From: Candidatus Bathyarchaeota archaeon
GTDB lineage: Archaea > Thermoproteota > Bathyarchaeia > Bathyarchaeales > Bathycorpusculaceae
DNA: 64,000 bases
Direction of reading: 5' to 3'
Assembly: GCA_026014595.1 (NCBI GenBank)
Contig: JAOZHY010000019.1
Location: 23,418-87,417 of the forward strand
Shown: positions 53,788 to 61,721 of the stretch, piece after piece
Layout of the letters: every line of letters begins with the position of its first letter
How positions within the stretch are numbered: position 1 is the first letter of the stretch
Made by a program: the position numbers and the translations under genes
The notes under the pieces: generated by a model
What the model was told of the DNA's origin: nothing
What the model saw: only the letters and a program-made list of their open reading frames with translations
The model's database searches: none

Positions 53788-54914
53788 TTTTCAACCTCTG
53801 AAAGATGTATATTCCTATGCTCAATAACGTCTTTAGGTCGGGTTATTCCCAGTTTTCTCTTGACCTGAGTAATCTTTAACCCTTTTATACTATTTAACTC
53901 TCCGCTGTTGTAGTTTGGATTTCCCCTTGCGAATTCAACGTTGTTTTCGTCAACTAAACTAACAACATCTCCAACGTTGAAGTGTCCCACAACCTTGGTT
54001 ACGCCCACAGGCAGGAGGCTGGAGCCTTCAAGTATGGCTTTTTTTGCGCCTTCGTTGACGAAGATTTGCCCTTTCACCGAGGCGCCGTAAGCTATCCACC
54101 GCTTTACAGCAGGCAGCTTACCCTGCGGCTTGAAGTACGTGCCGATGCTTTTGCCTGCGAGTATGTCGATGAGCACGTTTTCTCTTCGACCGTTGGCTAC
54201 CACGACGGGTATGCCGCATCTGGTTGCGATTTCAGCTGCCTTAACTTTGCTCTGGATGCCGCCTCTTCCCAAACGGCTTTTCCCGTTTAGAGTGTTTTTC
54301 AGTTCCTGCGTGATGTTTTCGATGGTTTTTATTACTTTTGCCTCTGGCTTTTGCGGGTCAGTCGTGTATATGCCGTCAACATCGGACAGGATTACCACGA
54401 GGTCTGCGCGTATGGCGTTGGCTACGAGAACTGAAAGTATGTCGTTGTCGCTGAAGTTCACCCTGTACCCCTCAGTCAGAGGCGTCAGCTCATCCACAGA
54501 GGTGACATCGTTCTCGTTCACGATGGGCACAACACCCAGTTTTAGAAGCATTTCCAGCACGTTGCAGGTATGCACATAGGAAGCTCTGTTGGAAAGGTCC
54601 TCCGCGGTAAGGAGAATCTGTGCCACTTTCAGCCCATGCTCACCGAAAAGCTCACGGTACTTAGCCATGAGCACACTCTGCCCCGCAGCCGCCGAGGCTT
54701 GCTGAAAAACAATGTCGTTCGGCTTCGGAGGAATCCCCAGTTCAGCGATGCCGGCTGCCACTGCTCCAGAAGTCACCAAGACAATCTTGTCGCCCTGCTT
54801 GACCGCGGCTGCTATTTGGTTGGCTAACCTTCGCATCTCTTCTTCGTCGAGTTTTCCCTCGCTGGTTGTTATGCTGCTGGTTCCAACTTTCACCACGACT
54901 AACCTGGAAGGCAT
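53784..54914 (-). CDS. proB: Glutamate 5-kinase with PUA domain
   Basis: First enzyme of proline synthesis. The 376 aa have an amino-acid kinase domain (VVKVGTSSITTSEGKLD, VSSGAVAAGIAELG-type loop seen as TSGAVAAGIAEL, SDVDGIYTTDP) and a C-terminal PUA domain (GQIFVNEGAKKAILEGSSLL). Domain order matches bacterial ProB. It is first in the operon with proA. The PUA domain takes part in feedback inhibition in some ProB proteins. Confidence 0.95.
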   Translation of the reverse strand: MPSRLVVVKVGTSSITTSEGKLDEEEMRRLANQIAAAVKQGDKIVLVTSGAVAAGIAELGIPPKPNDIVFQQASAAAGQSVLMAKYRELFGEHGLKVAQILLTAEDLSNRASYVHTCNVLEMLLKLGVVPIVNENDVTSVDELTPLTEGYRVNFSDNDILSVLVANAIRADLVVILSDVDGIYTTDPQKPEAKVIKTIENITQELKNTLNGKSRLGRGGIQSKVKAAEIATRCGIPVVVANGRRENVLIDILAGKSIGTYFKPQGKLPAVKRWIAYGASVKGQIFVNEGAKKAILEGSSLLPVGVTKVVGHFNVGDVVSLVDENNVEFARGNPNYNSGELNSIKGLKITQVKRKLGITRPKDVIEHRNIHLSEVEK

Positions 54915-55047
54915 TTCGGCATCCCTTTTGTGCAGTTACGTCCATCTTCCTTAAAAACTCAGTCCCATATAGTATTGTGAAGCGCTATGGAAACGTGCAA
55001 TTTTCCGCAGCGTCTTCAAACATAAAGCTGGTCAGGAAAGCAGAAAC

Positions 55048-56136
55048 GTGAAGATACTAGAAAAAAACCTAAGGCAAGGCTTCGTCAAGGTCGTTCCAAC
55101 CTCCGAAGACGACCTTTGGCACCTGTACAACGTCATCTTCAAGGACGATGAGGTTTACGCTTACTCTTCACGGGCGATAAAAACCGACCAGGAGTACTCT
55201 CGCCCCAAAAGCGCCGAGCGTGTCTCAGCATTCATTGGCGTCAAGGTTGAGTCGGTGGCGTGGGACAAGTTTCTGGGCAAGCTACGAGTGCACGGGTTAA
55301 TCTGTCATGCACCAGAAATCATCCCAACGGGCGCCCACCACACACTCAACATAGCGTTGAATCAGCCCTTAACAATCGTGAAGAAAGAGTGGCCCCGGCA
55401 CCTGCTCGACAGGCTGAAGCAAGCGAGCTTAAGCGAGAAGTCCATGATAATTTTAAGCATAGATGATGAAGGCTTCGCTTTAGCTGAGACCAAGCAATAC
55501 GGCGTAGAAATAAAACTGGAAGAACGCATGAAACTGCCGGGAAAACATGAAGCCGAAAAAAGAAGCAATGCGACCAGAGAATACTTCAACCGCGTAATCG
55601 CCAGCCTAACTCAACTGTGGACGCCCGCGCATAACCCAATCATAATCGTGGGCGTGGGCTTCATAAAGAACGACTTTGCGAAATTCTTAGCTGATGAAGC
55701 AACGGAAATCTCCAAGTCAGTGGTGGACATAAAAAGCGTGAACAACGGCGGAGTAGCAGGAATCTACGAGGCACTCCGCTCTGGCGTTCTCCTGAAAGCG
55801 GCGAAGCAACTGCGCATAGTCGATGAAACCGAGACCATGGAGGAAGTTATGAAACGCCTCGGCAAAGGCGAAGGCACAGTCACCTATGGACTTAAACAGG
55901 TGGAAGCAGCAGCTAATCTGGGCGCCGTTGAAAAACTGGTTGTAGCAGACAGCATGTTGCGAGAAGCTGAAGCTGAACAGCGCCTTAAGCTAGACGAATT
56001 AATGCATAATGTAGAGCAGCACCGCGGCGCCGTAACCATCGTCAGCACAGAGCACGAAGCAGGAGGCAAACTTCTCGCTTTGGGTGGAATCGCGGCGCTT
56101 CTCAGGTTTCCAGTTTACGGTGACCAATTGTCATGA
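55048..56136 (+). CDS. pelA: Pelota, ribosome rescue factor (aPelota)
   Basis: 362-aa archaeal Pelota/Dom34: N-terminal Sm-like domain (KILEKNLRQGFVKVVPTSEDD), central RNase-H-like domain (IIVGVGFIKNDFAKFLA), and C-terminal domain ending HEAGGKLLALGGIAALLRFPV. The GGQ of release factors is absent, as expected. It splits stalled ribosomes with ABCE1. GTG start. The protein at 18312-19172 carries the last two domains only. Confidence 0.95.
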   Translation: MKILEKNLRQGFVKVVPTSEDDLWHLYNVIFKDDEVYAYSSRAIKTDQEYSRPKSAERVSAFIGVKVESVAWDKFLGKLRVHGLICHAPEIIPTGAHHTLNIALNQPLTIVKKEWPRHLLDRLKQASLSEKSMIILSIDDEGFALAETKQYGVEIKLEERMKLPGKHEAEKRSNATREYFNRVIASLTQLWTPAHNPIIIVGVGFIKNDFAKFLADEATEISKSVVDIKSVNNGGVAGIYEALRSGVLLKAAKQLRIVDETETMEEVMKRLGKGEGTVTYGLKQVEAAANLGAVEKLVVADSMLREAEAEQRLKLDELMHNVEQHRGAVTIVSTEHEAGGKLLALGGIAALLRFPVYGDQLS

Positions 56137-56159
56137 TAAAGCAGCTATTACGCTTCTTT

Positions 56160-56200
56160 GTCAAGAAATATTGACTAAGAATTGGTCAAGAAATCTTGAC
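56160..56200 (+). promoter_or_regulatory. Tandem palindromic operator upstream of the exported-protein gene
   Basis: GTCAAGAAATCTTGAC (56185-56200) is a perfect 7-2-7 palindrome. GTCAAGAAATATTGAC (56160-56175) differs at one base. The centres are 25 bp apart. A TATA-like CTTTTATCC follows at about 56208, so the palindromes occupy the upstream activation or BRE region. TGACCAATT at 56121 pairs with AATTGGTCA at 56180. Confidence 0.65.
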
Positions 56201-56249
56201 AAAAATCCTTTTATCCCCTAAACCAGCTCCGCTTTATACAGGATTGAAA

Positions 56250-57365
56250 ATGTTAAACGCAGTTAAGGCGTTGCCAAGAAAGGCCCGCCTCCTATGCATA
56301 ATAGTCCTGCTGGTGTCAACCTCAAGCGTTGGAATCATCACAGGCTACAGTTGGCAGACTACAAGCATCCCGCTTGAAGTAAAAGAACCAATTGAAATTT
56401 TAGACTACCCTCCAGCAGTAAGCCTTTTCCCAGGAGAAAACGAGACCTTAACCGTGACGGTTCAGAACTTGGCGTCTGTTAATTACTCTGCCTCTTTAGA
56501 TTTCAGCTTAAACGACACGACGTATCAAAAAGCATATGTCGCTTTCAGCAACAAAAAATACACAATCCTTCCTGGAAAACAAACTCTTGACGCATGGTTG
56601 ACGGTAGCACCTGAAGCTCCAAGCGGGACCTTCCTGATAACTGTTAGTGTTATCCGAGAAGGCGAGCAGGTGCCTGCGAATGAATCGTCTCCATCTTCAT
56701 CCGCGGTTTCAGACCTATCCCCATCTCTTACGCTTCTCGGCGCTGGAGCCAGATGGGCTGCTGGAAGCGGCAGTTCTGCGCTGGTTATAACTTGGAAAGA
56801 AAACTGGGTTGCGCATCATCTCACAGACGGGGCATATTGGGGTCCATGGCCTGACGAATCACTGATGGATAATCAGAGCCTATCCATAACCAGCGCGCTT
56901 GAGCAGGCAGGCTTCAACGTGGAATATGCAGGTGACATGCCAGAAAATCCAAACGGCTACGACCTTATTGTTATCCAAGCGTACTTCGCAATAGAACCAA
57001 GACATGAAGCTCTCCTAAGAGATTACGTGTTTGGCGGCGGAAGCGTGGTTATCCTGTCTGGAGTCCCATGCTACTTTAGCACTTATTGCAAGGACTGGTG
57101 GCCCGGAGGCGGTGCGTTACCTGAGTGGCTCGGCCGCGGATTCTATGCGAACGACGGTGGAACCGCAACAATTATTGTCAACAACCCGTTTGGCACCCAA
57201 TTTTCAGCAGGCAGCACTGTCTTCTACTCGGCAAGCTTTTCGAATGCCGCAACAATTTCATTAAACGACAATGTAACGGTAGTTGCACAGTGGAGTTCAG
57301 GTGCAGCATTCGCCTACACCATGGAATACGGTAAAGGAAGAGTCTACTATCAAGCAAATTTCTAG
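56250..57365 (+). CDS. Exported protein with beta-sandwich and DUF4350-like/GATase-like domain
   Basis: 371 aa. Signal segment (CIIVLLVSTSSVGIITGYSW), an N-terminal beta-sandwich with NEW3-like VSLFPGENETLTVTVQNLAS, then an alpha/beta domain (LEQAGFNVEYAGDMPENPNGYDLIVIQAY, split as EQAGFNVEYAGDMP and GYDLIVIQAY) with DYVFGGGSVVILSGV, like ThuA/DUF4350 glutamine-amidotransferase-fold proteins. No full catalytic triad is obvious. The ATG at 56250 fits the signal start. Controlled by the tandem palindromes upstream. Confidence 0.65.
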   Translation: MLNAVKALPRKARLLCIIVLLVSTSSVGIITGYSWQTTSIPLEVKEPIEILDYPPAVSLFPGENETLTVTVQNLASVNYSASLDFSLNDTTYQKAYVAFSNKKYTILPGKQTLDAWLTVAPEAPSGTFLITVSVIREGEQVPANESSPSSSAVSDLSPSLTLLGAGARWAAGSGSSALVITWKENWVAHHLTDGAYWGPWPDESLMDNQSLSITSALEQAGFNVEYAGDMPENPNGYDLIVIQAYFAIEPRHEALLRDYVFGGGSVVILSGVPCYFSTYCKDWWPGGGALPEWLGRGFYANDGGTATIIVNNPFGTQFSAGSTVFYSASFSNAATISLNDNVTVVAQWSSGAAFAYTMEYGKGRVYYQANF

Positions 57366-57496
57366 AAAACCAAAAACATCAGCGCTGACGCCCAAACAAA
57401 CTTCGATATAAAATGGATTTCAGCGCAGGTTCCTGCTTGGTTTTTCTCAGCGAAAACGGAGAAGGCCCGCACATACGCCTTTATAAATAGATTACG

Positions 57497-57524
57497 TTAT
57501 ATACTGGTGTCTATTTAAATAGAC
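57497..57524 (+). promoter_or_regulatory. TBP gene promoter with perfect palindrome
   Basis: TTATATA at 57497-57503 is the likely TATA box, with TTATAAAT at 57481 as an alternative. GTCTATTTAAATAGAC at 57509-57524 is a perfect 16-bp palindrome between the TATA box and the ATG (57541), where a repressor would block initiation. The core TTTAAATA is itself TATA-like, so TBP binding to its own promoter (autoregulation) is possible. Confidence 0.65.
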
Positions 57525-57540
57525 AGCACACGTGAGTTGA

Positions 57541-58101
57541 ATGAGCAAAAGAAAACCGATAATCTCAATTCAGAACATCGTAGCTTCAGTATCCTTGAAC
57601 CAGAAAATAGACCTGCAAAAGATAGTGGAAAAGTTTCCGCAAACCGAGTATAACCCCAGCGTTTTTCCAGGTCTGGTTTTCCGCTTGAAAAAACCGAAGA
57701 CTGCCACTTTGATTTTCGGCACGGGCAAGATGGTCTGCACTGGCGCAAAGTCAGAGAAAGAATCGCGGAGCGCAGTGGAAAAAGTTGTGAAGGAACTCCG
57801 AGGGCAAGGCATCCAGATAACAGAGAAGCCCGTTGTTAACATACAGAACATCGTTGCTTCTGCAGAGTTGGGCGGCGAAATAGACCTTGAAAGCCTTGTG
57901 TTCAAACTCCCCAGAGTCATGTACGAGCCAGAGCAGTTTCCAGGCGCCGTCTACAGGATGGATGACCCACAAGTTGTGTTCCTAATCTTCTCGGCAGGCA
58001 AGCTCGTCTGCGTCGGCGCCAAGAAGGAAGAGCAGGTCTACGAGGCGGTTGACAAAATCCAAAAGCTGCTTGAAGAGAAAGAACTGATCTACTACCCGTA
58101 A
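57541..58101 (+). CDS. tbp: TATA-box-binding protein
   Basis: 186-aa archaeal TBP with its two direct repeats: ISIQNIVASVSLNQKIDL ... VFPGLVFRLKKPK ... FGTGKMVCTGAK, and VNIQNIVASAELGGEIDL ... QFPGAVYRMDDPQ ... FSAGKLVCVGAK. Conserved DNA-contact Phe and Gly residues are present in both halves. ATG start. The promoter has a palindrome. The 3' end overlaps the convergent nucleotidyltransferase gene by 10 nt. Confidence 0.97.
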   Translation: MSKRKPIISIQNIVASVSLNQKIDLQKIVEKFPQTEYNPSVFPGLVFRLKKPKTATLIFGTGKMVCTGAKSEKESRSAVEKVVKELRGQGIQITEKPVVNIQNIVASAELGGEIDLESLVFKLPRVMYEPEQFPGAVYRMDDPQVVFLIFSAGKLVCVGAKKEEQVYEAVDKIQKLLEEKELIYYP

Positions 58102-58712
58102 CTTCGCGTCATCTTTTTCATTTTTCTTCGTACTGCAGGATTCTCGTCAGCCAACCGTTTAAGCGCCATTTCAAACGTCTCATCAGCAGCGAGTTCCTTC
58201 TTGATGAAGACGCCTGTTCTGCCTACTTCATCCCGCTTCAACAGCGTCCGCACTCGGTCTTGCACGGTTTCAACCGATATTCCGAGGGTTTTAGCCGTTT
58301 GCTCTTCCTTGCCGATGATGCTGCTTTCCACATGTCCTTTCTCTGTGGGTTCAATTAGCATCAGCCGTTTGTCCACTCCCGCCACGCGCGCACCAGCGTT
58401 TAGCTGAGCGAAGTTTGCTTCGCCGCCGAACCTGTAAAACTCAGTTTCCACCTTCCGCAGCCGCATCAGCGGAAAAGAAACACTCGTGCGCGGGTCGATT
58501 TCGATGTAGGCTTTCACGGCGTAAGTCGGCGTCGCCTGAACCAGCACCCGCGCGCTGGCGTGGATTCGAGCTTTCTCCAGCGCGGTTTCCACAAGAAACG
58601 AGGATGGGGGTTCATGTATGAAAACGTCTACGTCGCTGTTTTTGTTCACGTCGCCTCGGGCAACGCTGCCGTGCACTGACGTCTGGAGGTGGAGGCTGTC
58701 GAGTGCCGCCAT
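58092..58712 (-). CDS. Nucleotidyltransferase-domain protein (pol-beta fold)
   Basis: 206 aa. HGSVARGDVNKNSDVDVFI is the GS-x-DxD nucleotidyltransferase motif, followed by a helical domain containing SIIGKEEQTAKTLGISVETVQDRVRTLL, split as IGKEEQTAKTLGI and ETVQDRVRTLLKRDEVG, which reads like a small HTH. The substrate is unknown; it is distinct from the MntA type. It converges on tbp with a 10-nt overlap. Confidence 0.78.
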   Translation of the reverse strand: MAALDSLHLQTSVHGSVARGDVNKNSDVDVFIHEPPSSFLVETALEKARIHASARVLVQATPTYAVKAYIEIDPRTSVSFPLMRLRKVETEFYRFGGEANFAQLNAGARVAGVDKRLMLIEPTEKGHVESSIIGKEEQTAKTLGISVETVQDRVRTLLKRDEVGRTGVFIKKELAADETFEMALKRLADENPAVRRKMKKMTRSYG

Positions 58713-58886
58713 TATGTGCTTGGCTTTTTCTCGGAGTCCGCTTAAAAGAGTCCAACGCTTGCTGTCGTAGATTACTTCCTTGTACTCTGCGCGTCTTGTT
58801 GGTTTGGTCGCCGTCTGAACCGCCTCTCTCTAATGCTTTAACGTGTAGGGTTTATTTAGTTAATTTGGCAATTCTCAACACGGCAC

Positions 58887-59849
58887 ATGCGAAGTCTGAT
58901 GCACATGAACGTTACCGCGAATCGTTGCAGCGCTTGCCATCGCCGAGAAGCCTTCTTTTTCAGGCCATACTCTGGAGAAAGGCTCTGCCGTAAATGCTTT
59001 GCTGAATCAGTTGAGGCGAAAGTGAGGGCGACCATCACCAGGTACCGCATGTTCCGTTTTGACGACAGGATAGCCGTGGCAGTCTCCGGCGGCAAGGACA
59101 GCCTGAGCCTCCTGCACATTTTAGCAAGAACGGAGCGGCGTCATCCCAAGGCTTCACTTGTGGCGGTCATCGTGGACGAGGGCATCAAGGGCTACAGAGA
59201 CGAGGCGTTGAGGATTGCTGTGGAAGCCTGCAGAAAGCTGGGGATAGAATACCATGTCGAGTCATTTAAGGAGCTTTACGGCTTCACGCTTGACGAGATA
59301 ATTGCGCAAAAGAGGCAAAGGGGCGAGCTGGAGCTTACGTCTTGCGCTTACTGTGGTGTCCTGCGGCGAAGGGCGCTTAATGTGGCGGCTCTCGCGGTTA
59401 GGGCGGACAGAATCGCCACGGCGCACACGTTGGACGATGAGGTGCAAACGGCGTTGATGAATATTTTCCGCGGGGACATCTCACGGTTGGCTAAGGAGAA
59501 ACCTGTAACGGATGAGGTGCATCCGCGGCTCATACAGAAAGTGAAGCCGCTCTGCGAGATTCCGGAGAGGGAGAGCGCCTTGTACGCTTACGTTAAAGGC
59601 ATCAGGTTTCAGGATACACCGTGCCCATACGCTTCGGAAGCGTTGAGGAATGATATCCGCGCGTTGCTTAACACGATGGAAGAGAAACATGCTGGGACGA
59701 AATTTACGGTTTTCAAAGCTATGGAGCGCATTCGTCCCGCGCTGGTTGACGTTGCGAAGAACGACGGCTTCAGGGACTGTGCAGAGTGCGGAGAACCTGC
59801 TTCATCTGAACTCTGCAAAGTATGCGAAATGATTCGGCGCATGGGTTAG
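58887..59849 (+). CDS. tRNA 2-thiolation ATP-pyrophosphatase, TtuA/Ncs6-like
   Basis: 320 aa. N-terminal zinc ribbon (CSACHRREA ... CRKCF), PP-loop VAVSGGKDSLSLL, CAYCGVLRRRALN with Cys pair for the Fe-S cluster, PCPYASEALR, and a second C-terminal zinc site (CAECGEPA ... CKVCEMI). This is the layout of TtuA/Ncs6 enzymes that thiolate tRNA uridine. Several ATG codons lie near the start. It overlaps the convergent zinc-ribbon gene by 4 nt. Confidence 0.92.
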   Translation: MRSLMHMNVTANRCSACHRREAFFFRPYSGERLCRKCFAESVEAKVRATITRYRMFRFDDRIAVAVSGGKDSLSLLHILARTERRHPKASLVAVIVDEGIKGYRDEALRIAVEACRKLGIEYHVESFKELYGFTLDEIIAQKRQRGELELTSCAYCGVLRRRALNVAALAVRADRIATAHTLDDEVQTALMNIFRGDISRLAKEKPVTDEVHPRLIQKVKPLCEIPERESALYAYVKGIRFQDTPCPYASEALRNDIRALLNTMEEKHAGTKFTVFKAMERIRPALVDVAKNDGFRDCAECGEPASSELCKVCEMIRRMG

Positions 59850-60055
59850 GGTTGCGGGCGGCTGAAGCCTTTTTGCTTTTTCAGTTCCCGCAGAACTTCT
59901 GAAGCCGTGAAAGCGTCTTCAGCTGAAGCCAGCTTTCTGGCGGTTTTTGCATCTATTCGCGCGCCGCAGTAAGGGCAAGTTCTTGATTTTTTACCCTCAG
60001 CCGCAAGGAGCAAGCCACCGCATCGGCTGCATTCTATGATGTGCGTTTGTCCCAT
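59846..60055 (-). CDS. Small zinc-ribbon protein, DUF1922-like
   Basis: 69 aa. CSRCGGLLLAAEGKKSRTCPYCGARID gives the two CxxC knuckles (IECSRCGG ... TCPYCGAR), followed by a helical tail AEDAFTASEVLRELKKQ. This resembles archaeal DUF1922. ATG at 60055 with AAAGGGAT upstream is preferred over 60103, which adds unrelated residues. Function is unknown; nucleic-acid or protein binding is probable. Confidence 0.7.
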   Translation of the reverse strand: MGQTHIIECSRCGGLLLAAEGKKSRTCPYCGARIDAKTARKLASAEDAFTASEVLRELKKQKGFSRPQP

Positions 60056-60124
60056 GATGTATCCCTTTTCCGAAAGGCTTTTCCACACACGCTTAGATAA
60101 CATTTAGGGAGGCGCGCGTTTACG

Positions 60125-60484
60125 ATGAGCGGGGAAAGCCCGAGAAAGGATCAGCGTTTGATGGAGCTTGCTGTGCGGTACTTCAAAAAGGAAGGGTACA
60201 AGGTGAAGAGCGAAAGCACGGTGCTTGAAGGCTACAGCGGTATCAGCAGGCAGTTTGACTTGATTGTCCAGAAGGGGCGTACAGAACAGGGAGTCTGGAT
60301 TCGCGACTGGAACCGCACTATAGGCGTTAACATAATAATCGGTTTGGACACGGCTTCGGAAGATGTGGGCTTATCCAATCCCATATTGATTGGTGAAAAG
60401 TTCAGCGACCACGCCAAGTCGTACTCGAACAGGCGTAAGATTACCCTGTTGACGAAGCAGAAGATTGCCATGAGCCTCAGGTAA
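60125..60484 (+). CDS. Hypothetical protein with nuclease-like fold (Mrr/PD-(D/E)xK-like)
   Basis: 119 aa. LAVRYFKKEGYKVKSES, then GYSGISRQFDLIVQKG and VWIRDWNRTIGVNIII resemble the N-terminal half of restriction-endonuclease-like folds (helix, strand, Asp, strand). The usual E-x-K is replaced by IRDW, so it may be inactive. It then has PILIGEKFSDHAKSYSNRR. ATG start. It sits between the zinc-ribbon gene and the AK6 gene. Confidence 0.6.
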   Translation: MSGESPRKDQRLMELAVRYFKKEGYKVKSESTVLEGYSGISRQFDLIVQKGRTEQGVWIRDWNRTIGVNIIIGLDTASEDVGLSNPILIGEKFSDHAKSYSNRRKITLLTKQKIAMSLR

Positions 60485-60491
60485 ACATCAT

Positions 60492-61079
60492 TTAGACTCT
60501 CAGGTATTCTCCGACTAAGCCTTGTTTTTCCAGCATGCCCAGCCAGTCCACGCAGCCCACCCCGCATTTCTTGTTTTCGTTCAGGACGGCGAGGATTTCA
60601 TCCACGACCTCATCCACTGTTTTTCCCGTGATGTCCAATTCGCACACTTTTTCTTTTCCGTGCTCCTGCAGAGCCTCGATTAGGCAGACATCCAAGATTT
60701 CTGAGGCGAGGTTTTCCCAGAGCTTGTTGCCTTGGAAGCCGCATTTCTCCATGAACCCGCGCAGTTCAATGGGGTTTCTGCGGAGGACGAAGATGCGCGT
60801 GACGTAGTCTTTGGGGACGACCGCGGCGGCGAAGTGTCCATCTACGATTATAGCTGGTTTTTCTTCGGCGTCTATGGTTTGACGCATCTCCTTGAGCATC
60901 TTTTGTTCGTTGATTATTATGGTGTTGCGTTCAGCATCTTTTTCCATGGTTAGGTTGTGTGTTTCTGCGAACTCTGTCAGGTTGATGTAGAGTGCGTTTA
61001 GCCGTGTTGTGAGTTGTTTGGCGGTTGTGGTTTTGCCGACACATGGTGTACCAGTTATGAGGATGACGCGTTTTTCCAT
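60492..61079 (-). CDS. AK6/Fap7-type adenylate kinase-like ATPase
   Basis: 195 aa. P-loop TGTPCVGKTTTAKQL, then EKPAIIVDGHFAAAVVPKDYVTRIFVLR with the Walker-B-like DGH, and LRRNPIELRGFMEKCGF. This is the AK6/Fap7 family, which acts in small-ribosomal-subunit maturation and has adenylate kinase activity. The C-terminus (NENKKCGVGCVDWLGMLEK) is extra and Cys-bearing. ATG start. Confidence 0.9.
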   Translation of the reverse strand: MEKRVILITGTPCVGKTTTAKQLTTRLNALYINLTEFAETHNLTMEKDAERNTIIINEQKMLKEMRQTIDAEEKPAIIVDGHFAAAVVPKDYVTRIFVLRRNPIELRGFMEKCGFQGNKLWENLASEILDVCLIEALQEHGKEKVCELDITGKTVDEVVDEILAVLNENKKCGVGCVDWLGMLEKQGLVGEYLRV

Positions 61080-61254
61080 AATTTGTATTGGGTGTAGGTG
61101 ATAGTTATTGTTTTTGTTTGGGAGCGTTGGAAAAACAGATTGGTTACTTTTGCTCGTTTTATTCGTGGGTCGTGAAGCGTTCAGTTATCGGGCAAAGTGG
61201 TCTGTTGTGGCGTGTTAAATAAGCCTGAACTCTGGCAAGGAGAATAGCGAGCGG

Positions 61255-61307
61255 ACCTACCCTCTATAGGTTTCTGCAATGAACCACTATTAGGCTCCAA
61301 ATAGGCT
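61255..61307 (-). repeat. Dispersed 53-54 nt element, copy B
   Basis: Reverse complement of copy A at 37822-37875 (AGCCTATTTGGAGCCTAATA ... ATAGAGGGTAGGT). It ends about 73 nt before the RNase P RNA. The two copies are in inverted orientation 23.4 kb apart. Outside the element the flanks do not match. Confidence 0.85.
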
Positions 61308-61379
61308 GGTTAGTCAATAGGGCTTGAGTCAAGGGTCAAGTTTATTGGTTGCAGATGCGCATTTTATTGTGGGCTGGCG

Positions 61380-61690
61380 AGTTGGTGTGTGGCTTTCGGA
61401 CCCTGAAAATGTTGATGGGTCTGAGGAAACTCCGCCCACGCGTAGAATTGCAGTCCTCTGGACAGGGCGAGAGCCTTGGCAACGGAGCAGAAACGAAACG
61501 TCCACGCGGCGCATGGCTATGACGCGCCTGTAAAGCGTTGAGTTTGCCGTGTGGAAGCGGTGAAACGGCCGTCCTGCATGTGGAAAGGGCAAACAGTCGC
61601 CGATGAGGAATCTACCTGAAAGGCGCGGGTAGCCCGATAAGCCGAATGCCACAGACAACAAAAGGCGGGTTACAGCCAACACACCAGCCT
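61380..61690 (+). ncRNA. rnpB: RNase P RNA, archaeal type
   Basis: Catalytic RNA that trims tRNA 5' leaders. P1 is the 10-pair helix 61381-61390 with 61679-61688 (TGGTGTGT/ACACACCA core). GAGGAAACTCCGCCC at 61423-61437 is conserved region I, and ACAGACAACAAAAGGCGGG at 61651-61669 is region V. CCGCC/GGCGG forms P4. GGACCC/GGGTCT forms P3. TTTTTT at 61690-61695 terminates it. An open frame on the opposite strand is a shadow. Integrase begins 31 nt downstream. Confidence 0.92.
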
Positions 61691-61721
61691 TTTTTACTAA
61701 CCCCACTAGCTTTCAAAACAT

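Noticed and set aside
37822..61307. Inverted repeats as ends of a 23-kb composite transposon
   Set aside because: The segment holds core genes (tbp, pelA, tRNA-Gly, AK6), no transposase, and no target duplication is seen.
61329..61706. Open frame of 125 codons on the minus strand
   Set aside because: It lies over the RNase P RNA, whose conserved regions, P1, P3 and P4 helices and T-run terminator are visible.
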